From Nocardioides sp. CFH 31398 (GTDB lineage: Bacteria; Actinomycetota; Actinomycetes; Propionibacteriales; Nocardioidaceae): a DNA stretch of 64,000 bases. Under the pieces are notes generated by a model that saw only the letters and a list, made by a program, of their open reading frames with translations, did no database searches and was not told where the DNA came from. Positions 1-9,037 of the stretch are shown one piece after another; the stretch's first letter is position 1, and every line of letters starts with the position of its first letter. Where the stretch lies: assembly GCF_022436705.1 (NCBI RefSeq), contig NZ_JAKUHT010000006.1, positions 89,113 through 153,112 on the forward strand, in the 5' to 3' direction. The position numbers and the translations under genes were made by a program.

Positions 1-2
1 CC

Positions 3-926
3 ATCCGCATGGGCGTCGACGACGTCGAGCTCGACCTCGTCACGACCGCGGACGGCGTGCTGCTCGCCCGGCACGAGAACGAGCTGTCGCTGACGACCGA
101 CGTCGCCGAGCACCCGGAGCTGGCGGGGCGCCGCACCACCCGCGAGGTGGACGGCGTCGAGGTCACCGGCTGGTTCGCCGAGGACCTCACCGCCGCCGAG
201 GTCGCGACCCTGCGGGCCCGGGAGCGGAGCCCCCGGATGCGCCCCCACAGCGCGACGTACGACGGCCGGGAGGGTGTGCCGACGCTCGAGCAGGTCCTCG
301 TCGCGGTCGCCGAGGAGTCGACCCGCGCGGGCCGCAGCGTCGGCGTGATGCTCGAGCTCAAGCACTGCGCGCACCTCGCCGCGCGCGGCGTCGACGTGGT
401 CGGGCCCCTGCTGGACACGCTCCGGCGCCACGGTCTCGACCACGCCCGCTCCCGGGTGACGCTCATGTCCTTCGAGGTCGACGTCCTGCGTCGCCTCGCC
501 CCGCTGACCCGGGTGCCGCTGCTGCAGCTGGTCGACCGCCTCGACCGGCGTCCCCCCGACCTCGCCGCGGCCGGCGAGCCCACGACGTACGCCGACCTCG
601 TCAGCGCCGAGGGCCTGGCCGAGGTCGACCGGTACGCCGACGGGCTGGGCGTGCACAAGGAGCTGGTGCTGCCGCGCCACGAGGACGGCACGTCGGCCGG
701 GGTCTCCGAGCTGGTGCGCGACGCCCACCGGCGGTGGCTGACCGTGCACGTCTACACGGTCCGCGCCGAGAACCGCTTCCTGCCCGTCGAGGCCCGCTCG
801 AGCGACGACCCCGACGAGCGGGGGTACGTCGGCGCGGAGGTCCGGGCCCTGCTCCGTGCGGGCGTCGACGGCCTCATCTGCGACCAGCCGGAGGACGCGC
901 TCGCCGCCCGCGACGCGCTGCTGTAG
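3..926 (+). CDS. Glycerophosphodiester phosphodiesterase, GlpQ type, 5' end cut by window
   Basis: Hydrolyses glycerophosphodiesters to an alcohol and glycerol 3-phosphate. The reading frame is open from the first bases of the window, and its opening residues IRMGVDDVELDL align with residues inside the next gene (IRMGADYIEPDL). The first in-frame ATG at 9 is therefore internal and the N-terminal part, including the catalytic HRG motif, lies upstream of the window. Visible family motifs are VELDLV followed by ADGVLLARHEN, and a C-terminal GVDGLICDQPEDA segment. It is a tandem paralogue of the gene at 1013, with collinear similarity over its whole visible length. Whether it is secreted cannot be seen because the signal-peptide region is missing. 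Confidence 0.9.
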   Translation: MRMGVDDVELDLVTTADGVLLARHENELSLTTDVAEHPELAGRRTTREVDGVEVTGWFAEDLTAAEVATLRARERSPRMRPHSATYDGREGVPTLEQVLVAVAEESTRAGRSVGVMLELKHCAHLAARGVDVVGPLLDTLRRHGLDHARSRVTLMSFEVDVLRRLAPLTRVPLLQLVDRLDRRPPDLAAAGEPTTYADLVSAEGLAEVDRYADGLGVHKELVLPRHEDGTSAGVSELVRDAHRRWLTVHVYTVRAENRFLPVEARSSDDPDERGYVGAEVRALLRAGVDGLICDQPEDALAARDALL

Positions 927-1012
927 ACCCGACCGCGGCCCGGCGCCGGACGGCCCCGGGCGTTCACCCGGAGGTCTGGACCCCGTCACCGCGGTGGGGC
1001 ACGATCCGAGCC

Positions 1013-2236
1013 ATGACGACTCGGGTCCACCTCCGCCCCGCCCTGCTCGGCTCCCTCGGCGCCGGCCTCGCCCTCGCGGTGACCGCCGGCCTCACGCCGT
1101 CCGCGGTGGCCACCACCGACGCCCCCGACGGCGCCGGGAACGACGCGTACGTCGTCGCCCCGAGCGACGCGGAGCGCCGCAGCGCGGCCGACACCTCCGC
1201 GCGCCGGGCGCAGGCCGAGCAGGTCCGCCGGCCGCTGGTCGTCGCCCACCGCGGCGCCTCCGGCTACCGGCCCGAGCACACGCTCGCGGCGTACCAGCTG
1301 GGCATCCGGATGGGTGCGGACTACATCGAGCCCGACCTCGTCGCGACGAAGGACGGCCGGCTGGTCGCCCGCCACGAGAACGAGATCAGCGGCACCACCA
1401 ACGTCGAGGACGTCCCCGAGTTCGCCGACCGCGAGACCACGAAGTCGATCGACGGCGTGGCCGTCACCGGCTTCTTCACCGAGGACTTCACCCTCGCCGA
1501 GCTGAAGACCCTCCGCGCCGAGGAGCGGCTGCCCGACGTCCGCCCCGACAACACCCGCTACGACGGCCGGTTCCAGATCCCGACCTTCGAGCAGGTCCTG
1601 CGGATGGTCCGCGACCACAACGAGAAGCCGGGCCGCGACGTCGGCGTCTACATCGAGACGAAGCACCCGACCTTCTTCGACTCGATCGGCCTGTCGCTGG
1701 AGGAGCCGATGCTCCGCGCGCTGCGCCGGTTCGGCTTCGAGGAGCCGGGCTCGAAGGTCTTCCTGCAGTCGTTCGAGACCGGCAACCTGCAGGAGCTCGA
1801 CACGATGACCGACCTGCCGCTCGTGCAGCTCATGAACAACACGGGCGCGCCGTACGACCTCGTCGTGAAGGGCGACCCGCGCACCTACGAGGACCTCGCG
1901 TCCCGTCGCGGCCTGCGCGGCGTCTCGACGTACGCCGACGGTGTGGGCCCGGAGAAGTCCCTGGTGATCCCGCGCAACCCGGACGGCTCCGCCGACCGTC
2001 GTACGGCGCTCGTCGGCGACGCGCACGAGTTCGGCATGCTCGTCCACGTCTTCACCATCCGCGACGAGAACCAGTTCATGGCCACCGACTGGCGCCGCGG
2101 GACCGACCCGGACGCCAAGGGGAACGTGTTCGGCGAGATCACGTCGTACCTCGAGGCCGGTGTCGACGGCTTCTTCGCCGACTACCCCGACTCCGGCGTC
2201 GACGCCCGCGACGCCTGGGTGGCCTCGAACCGCTAG
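1013..2236 (+). CDS. Secreted glycerophosphodiester phosphodiesterase (GlpQ type)
   Basis: 407 aa. Starts at ATG 1013, followed by a signal peptide: RVHLRP, then a hydrophobic run ending TPSAVA about residue 33. The catalytic core begins with HRGASGYRPEHT and continues with YIEPDLVATKDG and LVARHEN, which is the GlpQ form of the GDPD family metal- and substrate-binding motif. It should hydrolyse glycerophosphodiesters released from phospholipids or teichoic acids outside the membrane. It is a tandem duplicate of the truncated gene upstream. No Shine-Dalgarno sequence is obvious before the ATG. Its TAG stop overlaps the convergent PspC-gene stop by two bases. Confidence in family is high; the physiological substrate is inferred. 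Confidence 0.93.
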   Translation: MTTRVHLRPALLGSLGAGLALAVTAGLTPSAVATTDAPDGAGNDAYVVAPSDAERRSAADTSARRAQAEQVRRPLVVAHRGASGYRPEHTLAAYQLGIRMGADYIEPDLVATKDGRLVARHENEISGTTNVEDVPEFADRETTKSIDGVAVTGFFTEDFTLAELKTLRAEERLPDVRPDNTRYDGRFQIPTFEQVLRMVRDHNEKPGRDVGVYIETKHPTFFDSIGLSLEEPMLRALRRFGFEEPGSKVFLQSFETGNLQELDTMTDLPLVQLMNNTGAPYDLVVKGDPRTYEDLASRRGLRGVSTYADGVGPEKSLVIPRNPDGSADRRTALVGDAHEFGMLVHVFTIRDENQFMATDWRRGTDPDAKGNVFGEITSYLEAGVDGFFADYPDSGVDARDAWVASNR

Positions 2237-2430
2237 AAGCCCGGACCCTCCTGCTTCGGCAGCACGGCCCACAGCACGACGTACAGGATCGCGACGGTGC
2301 CGAAGCCGAACACGACGCCCAGCACGGTGGCGGCGCGGATGATGTTGACGCTGACGTTCGTGCGGGCGGCGATGCCGGAGCACACCCCGCCGAACCAGGC
2401 GGTGTCGGAGCGTCGGACGAGTGCAGCCAT
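2233..2430 (-). CDS. Small PspC-domain membrane protein
   Basis: 65 aa from ATG 2430, preceded by a GGGAGGG ribosome site. Almost the entire protein is one PspC domain: a basic N-terminus (LVRRSDTAW), the family motif GGVCSGIAARTNVSVN, then one long hydrophobic segment from about residue 37 to 57 ending VLWAVLPKQ. PspC domains anchor envelope-stress proteins in the membrane; this stand-alone version has no fused kinase or toast-rack domain, so its role cannot be stated more exactly. It faces away from the gene at 2506 and its stop overlaps the end of the convergent phosphodiesterase gene by 2 to 3 bases. Confidence 0.85.
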   Translation of the reverse strand: MAALVRRSDTAWFGGVCSGIAARTNVSVNIIRAATVLGVVFGFGTVAILYVVLWAVLPKQEGPGF

Positions 2431-2493
2431 GTGAATCCCTCCCAGGAATCGCGAGCGTCCATGGTGGCAGGCGGAGGTGAACGACGTCGCCAC

Positions 2494-2499
2494 TAGTGT
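2494..2499 (+). promoter_or_regulatory. Predicted -10 box (TAGTGT) for a leaderless transcript
   Basis: TAGTGT followed by exactly 6 nt and then GTG 2506. No Shine-Dalgarno sequence lies in between, so transcription is predicted to start at or next to the start codon. No TTGACA-like -35 is visible. Confidence 0.5.
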
Positions 2500-2505
2500 G
2501 CGGCC

Positions 2506-2877
2506 GTGGAGACGTTGCGCCTTGTCCTGCTGTTCCTGCACATCCTCGGCTTCGCGGCCCTCATCGGTGGCCTGCTGAGCCAGGTCCGCTCCGACGAGAA
2601 GAAGGTCCTGCCGATCATGCGGGACGGCGTCGGGACGGCGTTCGTCACCGGGCTCGGCCTGGTGGGGGTGCTGGAGGCCGGCGACGGCGACGTCGACCAC
2701 GTGAAGATCGGCATCAAGTTCGCGGTCGGCCTCGTGCTGCTCGTGCTGGTGATGGCCAACATGCGCAAGCCCACCATCCCGAACGGGCTCTTCTGGGGCC
2801 TGCTGGCGCTGTCGGTCCTCAACGTGGCCGTCGCCGTCTTCGTCTCCCCGACCCACGTGACGGAGGTCCCCGCGTGA
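2506..2877 (+). CDS. Small four-helix membrane protein heading the choline oxidation genes
   Basis: 123 aa from GTG 2506. Hydrophobic segments fall at about residues 5-22, 45-60, 68-84 and 95-113, so it is predicted to be a polytopic membrane protein. [11 protein letters not shown] in helix 1 contains a potentially buried histidine. I do not recognise the family. Its TGA overlaps the GTG of the betaine aldehyde dehydrogenase gene (GTGA), so the two are co-translated and it leads the choline-to-betaine operon. A link to choline or betaine handling is inference from position only. Confidence 0.72.
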   Translation: METLRLVLLFLHILGFAALIGGLLSQVRSDEKKVLPIMRDGVGTAFVTGLGLVGVLEAGDGDVDHVKIGIKFAVGLVLLVLVMANMRKPTIPNGLFWGLLALSVLNVAVAVFVSPTHVTEVPA

Positions 2878-4400
2878 GCACACCCGAGCAGGTCCCCACG
2901 ATCGACCACGTCGTCGGCGGCGCGCGGCGTCCCGCGAGCGACGGCACGACCCGCGAGATCCGCTGCCCCGCGGACTCCACGCTCGTCGCGACCGTCGCCG
3001 AGGGCACCGCGGACGACGCCGAGGCGGCGGTCCTCGCCGCCCGCGACGCCTTCGACAACACCCACTGGCCCTGGACGCCGACCCCGGAGCGCGCGGCGGT
3101 CCTCACCCGGGTCGCCGACCACCTCGAGCGCGACCTCGAGACCGTCGCCCGCCTCGAGGCCCTCGACACCGGCAAGCGGATCGTGGAGGCGCGCATCGAC
3201 ATGGCGGACGTCGTGTCGGTGCTCCGCCACTACGCCGCCGTCGGGCAGGGGGAGGCGGGCCGCGTCGTCGACACCGGCGTCCCCGACATCTCCAGCCGCG
3301 TCGTGACCGAGCCCGTCGGGGTGTGCTCGCTCATCACCCCGTGGAACTTCCCGCTGCTGCAGACCTCCTGGAAGGTCGCGCCCGCGCTGGTGGCCGGCAA
3401 CACGTTCGTGCTGAAGCCGAGCGAGCTGACGCCGTCCACCGCGTCGTGGCTCATGGACGCCCTCGCCGAGGCCGGCCTGCCGGACGGCGTCGGCAACCTC
3501 GTCCTCGGCGCCGGCGACCGCGTCGGCCCCACGCTCACCGGGCACCCCGGCGTCGACCTCGTCTCCTTCACCGGCGGCGTCGTCACCGGCCGGCGGATCA
3601 TGGCCGCCGCCGCGCCCACCGTGAAGAAGATCGCCCTCGAGCTCGGCGGCAAGAACCCCAACGTGGTCTTCGCGGACGCCGACCTCGAGGCCGCCCTCGA
3701 CATGGCGCTGACCGCGGTCTTCCTCGACTCCGGCCAGGTCTGCTCCGCCGGCGCGCGCCTGGTGGTCGAGGAGTCGATCCACGACGAGTTCGTCGACGAG
3801 CTCGTCCGCCGCGCGGGCGAGATCCGCCTGGGCGGCCCCTACGACCGCGACGCCGAGACGGGGCCGCTCATCAGCAGCGCGCACCGCGACAAGGTCGAGG
3901 CGTACGTCGCCGCCGGGGTGGCCGAGGGCGCCGTCCTGCGCGTCGGCGGGGAGCGCCCGACGGGGGAGTCCTACGACGACGGCTGGTTCTACCCGCCGAC
4001 CGTCCTCGACGGCTGCTCGGCGGACATGTCCTGCGTGCAGGACGAGTCCTTCGGCCCCGTGCTGACCGTCGAGACGTTCTCCGGGGCGACCCGCGAGGAG
4101 GCGGAGCAGGCGGCCGTGTCGATCGCGAACGACACGATCTACGGCCTCGCGGGCGCCGTGTGGACCTCCGACGCCGGCCGCGCCGAGCGCGTCGCGGCCC
4201 GCCTGCGGCACGGGACGATCTGGATCAACGACTACCACCCGTACGTGCCTGCCGCCGAGTGGGGCGGGTACAAGCAGTCAGGCATCGGGCGCGAGCTCGG
4301 GCTGGCCGGGCTCGCCGAGTACCGCGAGACCAAGCACATCTGGCACCACACCCGGCCCGTGCCGCAGCAGTGGTTCGGCGGACAGGAGAAGAACGAGTGA
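2874..4400 (+). CDS. betB: Betaine aldehyde dehydrogenase (aldehyde dehydrogenase superfamily)
   Basis: 508 aa from GTG 2874. NAD(P)-dependent oxidation of an aldehyde to its acid; next to a choline dehydrogenase gene and a BetT transporter gene the substrate is most likely betaine aldehyde. Catalytic machinery is complete: Asn158 in TPWNFP, Glu256 in [10 protein letters not shown] and the nucleophile Cys290 in GQVCSAG. The start GTG overlaps the upstream stop by 4 bases and its own stop overlaps the betA start by 4, which fixes both ends. Length is normal for the family. Another aminoaldehyde substrate cannot be excluded from sequence alone. Confidence 0.9.
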   Translation: MSTPEQVPTIDHVVGGARRPASDGTTREIRCPADSTLVATVAEGTADDAEAAVLAARDAFDNTHWPWTPTPERAAVLTRVADHLERDLETVARLEALDTGKRIVEARIDMADVVSVLRHYAAVGQGEAGRVVDTGVPDISSRVVTEPVGVCSLITPWNFPLLQTSWKVAPALVAGNTFVLKPSELTPSTASWLMDALAEAGLPDGVGNLVLGAGDRVGPTLTGHPGVDLVSFTGGVVTGRRIMAAAAPTVKKIALELGGKNPNVVFADADLEAALDMALTAVFLDSGQVCSAGARLVVEESIHDEFVDELVRRAGEIRLGGPYDRDAETGPLISSAHRDKVEAYVAAGVAEGAVLRVGGERPTGESYDDGWFYPPTVLDGCSADMSCVQDESFGPVLTVETFSGATREEAEQAAVSIANDTIYGLAGAVWTSDAGRAERVAARLRHGTIWINDYHPYVPAAEWGGYKQSGIGRELGLAGLAEYRETKHIWHHTRPVPQQWFGGQEKNE

Positions 4401-6160
4401 GCGAGCGGTTCGACTACGTCATCGTCGGCGGGGGCTCCGCCGGCTGCGCCCTGGCGAACCGGCTGAGCTCCGATCCGCGGACCACCGTCCTCGTCCTCGA
4501 GGCCGGGCGCTCGGACAACCGGCTCGACCCGTTCATCCACATGCCCGCCGCGCTGCCCTACCCGATCGGCAACCGGCTCTACGACTGGAAGTACGACAGC
4601 GAGCCCGAGCCCCACATGGGCGGCCGCACGGTCTACCACGCGCGCGGGAAGGTGCTCGGCGGGTCGTCGTCCATCAACGGGATGATCTTCCAGCGCGGCA
4701 ACCCGCTCGACTACGAGCGCTGGGGCGCCGACGAGGGCATGGAGACGTGGGACTACGCCCACTGCCTGCCGTACTTCAAGCGCATGGAGACCCGCCTGCT
4801 CGAGGACGGGACGTCGGGCGCCGACGCCTGGCGGGGCGGCTCCGGGCCGCTGGTCACCGAGAAGGGACCCGCGACCCGCGCGATCTTCGGCGCGTTCTTC
4901 GAGGCCGTCCAGCAGGCCGGTTACCCGCTGACCGACGACGTCAACGGCTACCGCCAGGAGGGCTTCGCGCCCTTCGACCGCAACGTCCACCGCGGACGCC
5001 GGCTCTCGGCCGCCCGCGCCTACCTGCACCCGGTCCGACGCCGCAAGAACCTCGTCGTCCGCACGCTCGCGCAGGTCACCGGCCTGCGGACGACGGGCAG
5101 CGGCGACACGACCCGCGTCACCGGCGTCGACTACCTCCGCGGCGCCGCCGGGCGGGGGGCGCGGCGCAGCGTGGACGCCGGCGAGGTCATCCTCTGCGGC
5201 GGCGCGATCGGCTCCCCGCAGCTGCTGCAGCTCGCCGGCATCGGCCCGAGCGGGGTGCTCGGCGCCGCCGGCGTCCGCACCCTCGTCGACCTGCCCGGGG
5301 TGGGGGAGAACCTCCAGGACCACCTCGAGGTCTACATCCAGCACGCCGCCAAGCAGCCCGTCTCGATCGCGCCATGGCTGGCGCACCAGCACAAGCCGCG
5401 CATCGGCGCGGAGTGGCTGTTCCTGCGCAGCGGTGTCGGCGCCTCGAACCACTTCGAGGCCGGTGGCTTCGTGCGCTCGAACGACCGCGTGGCGTACCCG
5501 AACCTGATGTTCCACTTCCTGCCCATCGCCATCCGGTACGACGGGTCGCGGCCCGCGGAGAGCCCCGAGCCGGGCGGCCATGGCTACCAGGTGCACATCG
5601 GACCCATGTACTCCGACGTCCGCGGCCACCTGCGCATCCGGTCGTCGGACCCGATGCAGCACCCGGCGCTGCAGTTCAACTACCTGTCGACCGAGAACGA
5701 CCGGCAGGAGTGGATCGAGATGGTCCGCGCGGCGCGGAACATCCTGGAGCAGCCGGCGTTCGCGGCGTTCAGCGCGGGCGAGATCTCGCCCGGGCCGTCG
5801 GTGGAGACCGACCAGGAGATCCTCGACTGGGTCGCGAAGGACGCCGAGACCGCGCTGCACCCCTCGTGCACCGCGGCGATGGGCACCGGCCCGCAGTCGG
5901 TGGTCGACCCGCTGACCATGAAGGTGCACGGCGTCGAGGGCGTCCGCGTCGTCGACGCGTCGGTGATGCCGTACGTCACCAACGGCAACATCTACGCCCC
6001 GGTCATGATGCTCGCCGAGAAGGCCGCGGACCTGATCATGGGCAACCACCCGCTCCCGGCCCTCGACGTCCCCTTCTACCGCCACGGCGCCGGCATGCCG
6101 CTGTGGCCCGAGGGCGACCCCCGCAACAACGAGGTCGTCCCGGGCACGGTGCACGGCTGA
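4397..6160 (+). CDS. betA: Choline dehydrogenase, GMC oxidoreductase family
   Basis: 587 aa from GTG 4397, overlapping betB by 4 bases. Flavoprotein oxidising choline to betaine aldehyde. The FAD-binding Rossmann motif [13 protein letters not shown] lies at about residues 8-20. The two GMC signatures follow: [13 protein letters not shown] near residue 85 and [16 protein letters not shown] near residue 275. The C-terminus carries the active-site [10 protein letters not shown] and the closing motif [19 protein letters not shown]. Together with BetB this gives the full two-step synthesis of the osmoprotectant glycine betaine. GMC enzymes oxidise many alcohols, so choline specificity rests mainly on the neighbours. 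Confidence 0.9.
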   Translation: MSERFDYVIVGGGSAGCALANRLSSDPRTTVLVLEAGRSDNRLDPFIHMPAALPYPIGNRLYDWKYDSEPEPHMGGRTVYHARGKVLGGSSSINGMIFQRGNPLDYERWGADEGMETWDYAHCLPYFKRMETRLLEDGTSGADAWRGGSGPLVTEKGPATRAIFGAFFEAVQQAGYPLTDDVNGYRQEGFAPFDRNVHRGRRLSAARAYLHPVRRRKNLVVRTLAQVTGLRTTGSGDTTRVTGVDYLRGAAGRGARRSVDAGEVILCGGAIGSPQLLQLAGIGPSGVLGAAGVRTLVDLPGVGENLQDHLEVYIQHAAKQPVSIAPWLAHQHKPRIGAEWLFLRSGVGASNHFEAGGFVRSNDRVAYPNLMFHFLPIAIRYDGSRPAESPEPGGHGYQVHIGPMYSDVRGHLRIRSSDPMQHPALQFNYLSTENDRQEWIEMVRAARNILEQPAFAAFSAGEISPGPSVETDQEILDWVAKDAETALHPSCTAAMGTGPQSVVDPLTMKVHGVEGVRVVDASVMPYVTNGNIYAPVMMLAEKAADLIMGNHPLPALDVPFYRHGAGMPLWPEGDPRNNEVVPGTVHG

Positions 6161-6242
6161 CGCAGCCGAGCGCCGGGTGGGCGAGGGGTGGCCGGCGGGG
6201 AGGGACGGTCACGGTTCTGGGACAGGTGGGCCCAGGGACTAG

Positions 6243-6296
6243 GACCCGGAGCCGATCCGGGTCATGATGCTGCGGCCCCGGAGCCCTCGCCGGGGC
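6243..6296 (+). other. Two hairpins in the betA-betT gap, the second abutting the betT ribosome site
   Basis: An 8-bp perfect stem (6243-6250 with 6256-6263, 5-nt loop) is followed by a 7-bp GC stem (6275-6281 with 6290-6296, 8-nt loop). The ribosome site AGGAGGAG starts at 6297, directly after the second stem. They could attenuate read-through from betA or control access to the betT ribosome site. Neither has a U tract. Confidence 0.45.
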
Positions 6297-6312
6297 AGGA
6301 GGAGTACTCAGC

Positions 6313-8367
6313 ATGAGCGCACCGACCACCGAGCCGCCGGCGTCCTCGTCGGCCCCGAAGCCCGCCGACCGCTACGTCGCCCCGCCCATCAACTGGGTGG
6401 TCTTCGGCGTCGCGGGCGGCGTGACCCTGGCGATCACCCTCTGGGCCGTCGTGGCCCCCACCAACGCGGAGGCCACGCTGGCCACGGTCGTGGGGTGGGT
6501 GAGCAACAGCCTGGGCTGGTACTACATCCTGCTCGGCACCGTCGTCCTCGGCTTCGTGATCTTCCTGGCCTGCTCCCGGTTCGGACGGGTGAAGCTGGGC
6601 CCGGAGCACTCCCAGCCGCAGTACGGCACCTTCTCCTGGGCCGCGATGCTCTTCGCGGCCGGCATCGGCACCGACCTGATGTTCTTCTCGGTCGCGGAGC
6701 CGATCACGCAGTACCTCGCCCCGCCGTCCGGCGACCCCGAGACCGTCGAGGCCGCCCGTGAGGCGACGGTCTGGACGCTGTTCCACTACGGCATCACCGG
6801 CTGGGCCATGTACGCCGTCATGGGCGTCGCGCTCGCCTACTTCACCTACCGGATGAACCTGCCGCTGGCGATCCGCTCCACGCTGGTCCCGCTGTTCGGC
6901 AAGCGGATGCAGGGCGGCCTCGGCGACGCGGTCGACTCCGCCGCCATCCTCGGCACCATCTTCGGCGTCGCGACCACGCTGGGCATCGGCGTCGTCCAGC
7001 TGAACTTCGGCCTCTACCTGCTGTTCGGCGTCCCGCAGAACGTCGCCGTCCAGATCGCCATCGCCGTCGTCGGCGTCACCGGGGCGACCATCTCGGCCAT
7101 CACCGGCGTCGACCGCGGCATCAAGCGCCTGTCCGAGCTCAACGTGTGGCTGACCATCTTCCTGGCCGGCTGGATCCTCGTGACCGGCCGCACGACGTAC
7201 CTGCTCGACGCGATGGTCCTCAACATGGGCGACTTCGTCCGGCTCTTCCCCGACATGACGATGCAGACCTTCGCCTTCGAGGACACCGGCGACTGGATGA
7301 GCCTGTGGACCCTCTTCTTCTGGGCCTGGTGGGTCGCCTGGGCGTGCTTCGTCGGCCTCTTCCTGGCCCGCATCTCGCGCGGCCGCACCATCCGCCAGGT
7401 CGTGGCGGGCGCGCTCATCATCCCGTTCCTGTACGTGCTGATGTGGGTGTCGATCTTCGGCAACGCCGCCATCGACATCATCCGCCAGGGCAACGCCGAG
7501 TTCGGCGAGAACGCCCTCGCGCTGCCCGAGGTCGGCTTCTACAGCTTCCTCGCCGAGTACCCCGCCTTCGGCTTCATCGCCGGCCTCGCCACCTTCTGCG
7601 GCCTGCTGTTCTACGTCAGCTCCGCCGACTCCGGCGCGCTGGTCATGGCGACCCTGTCGTCGCGGGTGGTCGACACCCGCACGGACGGCGGCCGGCGCCT
7701 GCGGATCTTCTGGGCCGTCGCGACCGGCGCGCTCACCGTGGCCCTGCTTCTGATGGGCGGCATCTACACGCTGCAGTACGCCACCGTGATCATGGGTCTG
7801 CCGTTCGCGATCGTCATGGTGTTCGTGATGGTCGGGCTCTACCGCGCCCTGCGCGTCGAGGCGTACGTCGAGGACACTAGGGCCGGCGTCCTGCAGGGGG
7901 CCGTCTCCGGTCGCAGCGACGGCGGCGGGCGCGGCACGCCCTGGCAGGCGCGGCTGCGCCGGGTGATGGCGTTCCCGACCGCGGAGCGGGCCGAGGAGTT
8001 CCTCGACGAGGTCGCGCTGCCGGCGCTGACCGAGGTCGCCGAGGAGCTCACCGAGACGGGCGTGGCCGCCTCGGCGTCGCGCGGCGTCGACCCGGAGGGC
8101 AGGCCCTGCGTGGAGCTCGTCACCGAGTCGTCGAGCGAGGCCGAGCCGGCGTTCTGCTACCGCGTGGTCCACACCGACGCGGCGATGCCGGCGTACGGCG
8201 GGACGATGCCGAGCGACAGGACGACGTACTCGCGTCTCGAGGTGCACCTCCGCCTCGGCGGCGAGGGGTACGACGTCATGGGCTACTCGCACACCCAGCT
8301 GATCGACGACGTCCTCGACCAGTACGAGCGGCACCTGACCTTCCTGCGCCTGCACTCCGACGCCTGA
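6313..8367 (+). CDS. betT: BCCT-family choline transporter, BetT type
   Basis: 684 aa. ATG 6313 lies 8 nt after a strong AGGAGGAG. Imports choline for the BetA/BetB pair encoded just upstream. The first transmembrane helix is PPINWVVFGVAGGV near residue 25. The glycine-rich motif AAGIGTDLMFFSVAEP is the form found in E. coli BetT. The family tryptophan motif FFWAWWVAWACFVGLF lies near residue 340. About 160 residues follow the last helix; long cytoplasmic C-termini act in osmosensing in BetT and BetP, so osmotic control of activity is plausible. The 152-bp gap from betA holds two hairpins, so expression may be partly separate. Confidence 0.92.
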   Translation: MSAPTTEPPASSSAPKPADRYVAPPINWVVFGVAGGVTLAITLWAVVAPTNAEATLATVVGWVSNSLGWYYILLGTVVLGFVIFLACSRFGRVKLGPEHSQPQYGTFSWAAMLFAAGIGTDLMFFSVAEPITQYLAPPSGDPETVEAAREATVWTLFHYGITGWAMYAVMGVALAYFTYRMNLPLAIRSTLVPLFGKRMQGGLGDAVDSAAILGTIFGVATTLGIGVVQLNFGLYLLFGVPQNVAVQIAIAVVGVTGATISAITGVDRGIKRLSELNVWLTIFLAGWILVTGRTTYLLDAMVLNMGDFVRLFPDMTMQTFAFEDTGDWMSLWTLFFWAWWVAWACFVGLFLARISRGRTIRQVVAGALIIPFLYVLMWVSIFGNAAIDIIRQGNAEFGENALALPEVGFYSFLAEYPAFGFIAGLATFCGLLFYVSSADSGALVMATLSSRVVDTRTDGGRRLRIFWAVATGALTVALLLMGGIYTLQYATVIMGLPFAIVMVFVMVGLYRALRVEAYVEDTRAGVLQGAVSGRSDGGGRGTPWQARLRRVMAFPTAERAEEFLDEVALPALTEVAEELTETGVAASASRGVDPEGRPCVELVTESSSEAEPAFCYRVVHTDAAMPAYGGTMPSDRTTYSRLEVHLRLGGEGYDVMGYSHTQLIDDVLDQYERHLTFLRLHSDA

Positions 8368-8386
8368 CGCGGGACCCGCGACGGAC

Positions 8387-8413
8387 GGCCCGCCTCACAG
8401 GCCGAGGCGGGCC
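8387..8413. terminator. Bidirectional terminator between betT and the tetR gene
   Basis: A 10-bp perfect GC-rich stem (8387-8396 with 8404-8413) with a 7-nt loop, 20 nt after the betT stop. It overlaps the stop codon of the convergent tetR gene. Confidence 0.7.
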
Positions 8414-8973
8414 TCCAGCGCCGGCCGCACGGCGCCCACCGGCAGGTGGCCGTCGCCGACCAGCGCGGCCAGGCCGTGCACGGTGCCCCACAGCGCGTCC
8501 GCGAGGGCCGGTGCCCTGGCCGGGTCCTGCCCGCGCGCGGTGAGCAGGTCGGTCACGCACCGCGCCAGCAGCTCCTCGTTCCTCGCGATGAGGACCGCCC
8601 GCTCCGGGCTCGGGTCGCCCGGCGGGCAGAGCTCGGGGTCGAAGACGAGGGCGAACGCGTGCGGGTGGGCGGCGGCGTACCCCACGTAGGCCTCGCCCAG
8701 GGCGACCAGCCGCGCGTCGGGGTCGTCGTGCGCCGCGACCGCCGTCTCCTGCGCGGCCAGGAAGTCGGCCATGCACCGGTCGCCCGCGGCCTTCAGCAGC
8801 TCACCACGGTCGGCGAAGTGGTGGTACGGCGCCGCGTGGCTGACGCCGGCCGCGCGAGCGACCTCGCGCAGGCTCAGGCGGGCGGGCGACTGCTCCTCCA
8901 CGAGCGTCACCGCCGCGTCGACCAGGGCCGCCCGCAGGTCGCCGTGGTGGTACGCCGCCGCTGATCTTGACAC
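8395..8973 (-). CDS. TetR-family repressor
   Basis: 192 aa from GTG 8973. An N-terminal helix-turn-helix at about residues 25-50 reads SLREVARAAGVSHAAPYHHF, the usual TetR form; the C-terminal ligand domain is not specific enough to name an inducer. I preferred GTG 8973 to the further upstream ATG because YHHGDLR normally lies close to the N-terminus in this subfamily and because a TAGGAT box sits 7 nt before it. The start codon itself lies within the dyad at 8965-9025, so the protein probably represses itself and the divergent oxidoreductase gene. It converges on betT, and nothing suggests it is a BetI-type regulator of choline genes. Confidence 0.88.
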   Translation of the reverse strand: MSRSAAAYHHGDLRAALVDAAVTLVEEQSPARLSLREVARAAGVSHAAPYHHFADRGELLKAAGDRCMADFLAAQETAVAAHDDPDARLVALGEAYVGYAAAHPHAFALVFDPELCPPGDPSPERAVLIARNEELLARCVTDLLTARGQDPARAPALADALWGTVHGLAALVGDGHLPVGAVRPALEARLGL

Positions 8974-9025
8974 AAGAAAGATCCTACCGCAGGCTGGCTG
9001 TGTCCCGATCTTTACAGTGTCAAGA
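8965..9025. promoter_or_regulatory. Divergent promoter with a long dyad: predicted TetR operators
   Basis: The arms 8965-8983 and 9007-9025 are inverted copies matching at 16 of 19 positions; each contains TCTTGACAC and AAAGATC blocks. Each arm also carries a smaller palindrome: TCTTGACACAAGA at 8965-8977 (5-bp arms around 3 nt) and CTTTACAGTGTCAAG at 9010-9024. The first overlaps the tetR start codon. The second overlaps TACAGT (9013-9018), a likely -10 for the oxidoreductase gene. A TAGGAT box on the minus strand (8986-8981) serves tetR. Two repressor dimers, one per promoter, is the simplest reading. Confidence 0.7.
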
Positions 9026-9037
9026 AAGGCAGGCCCC

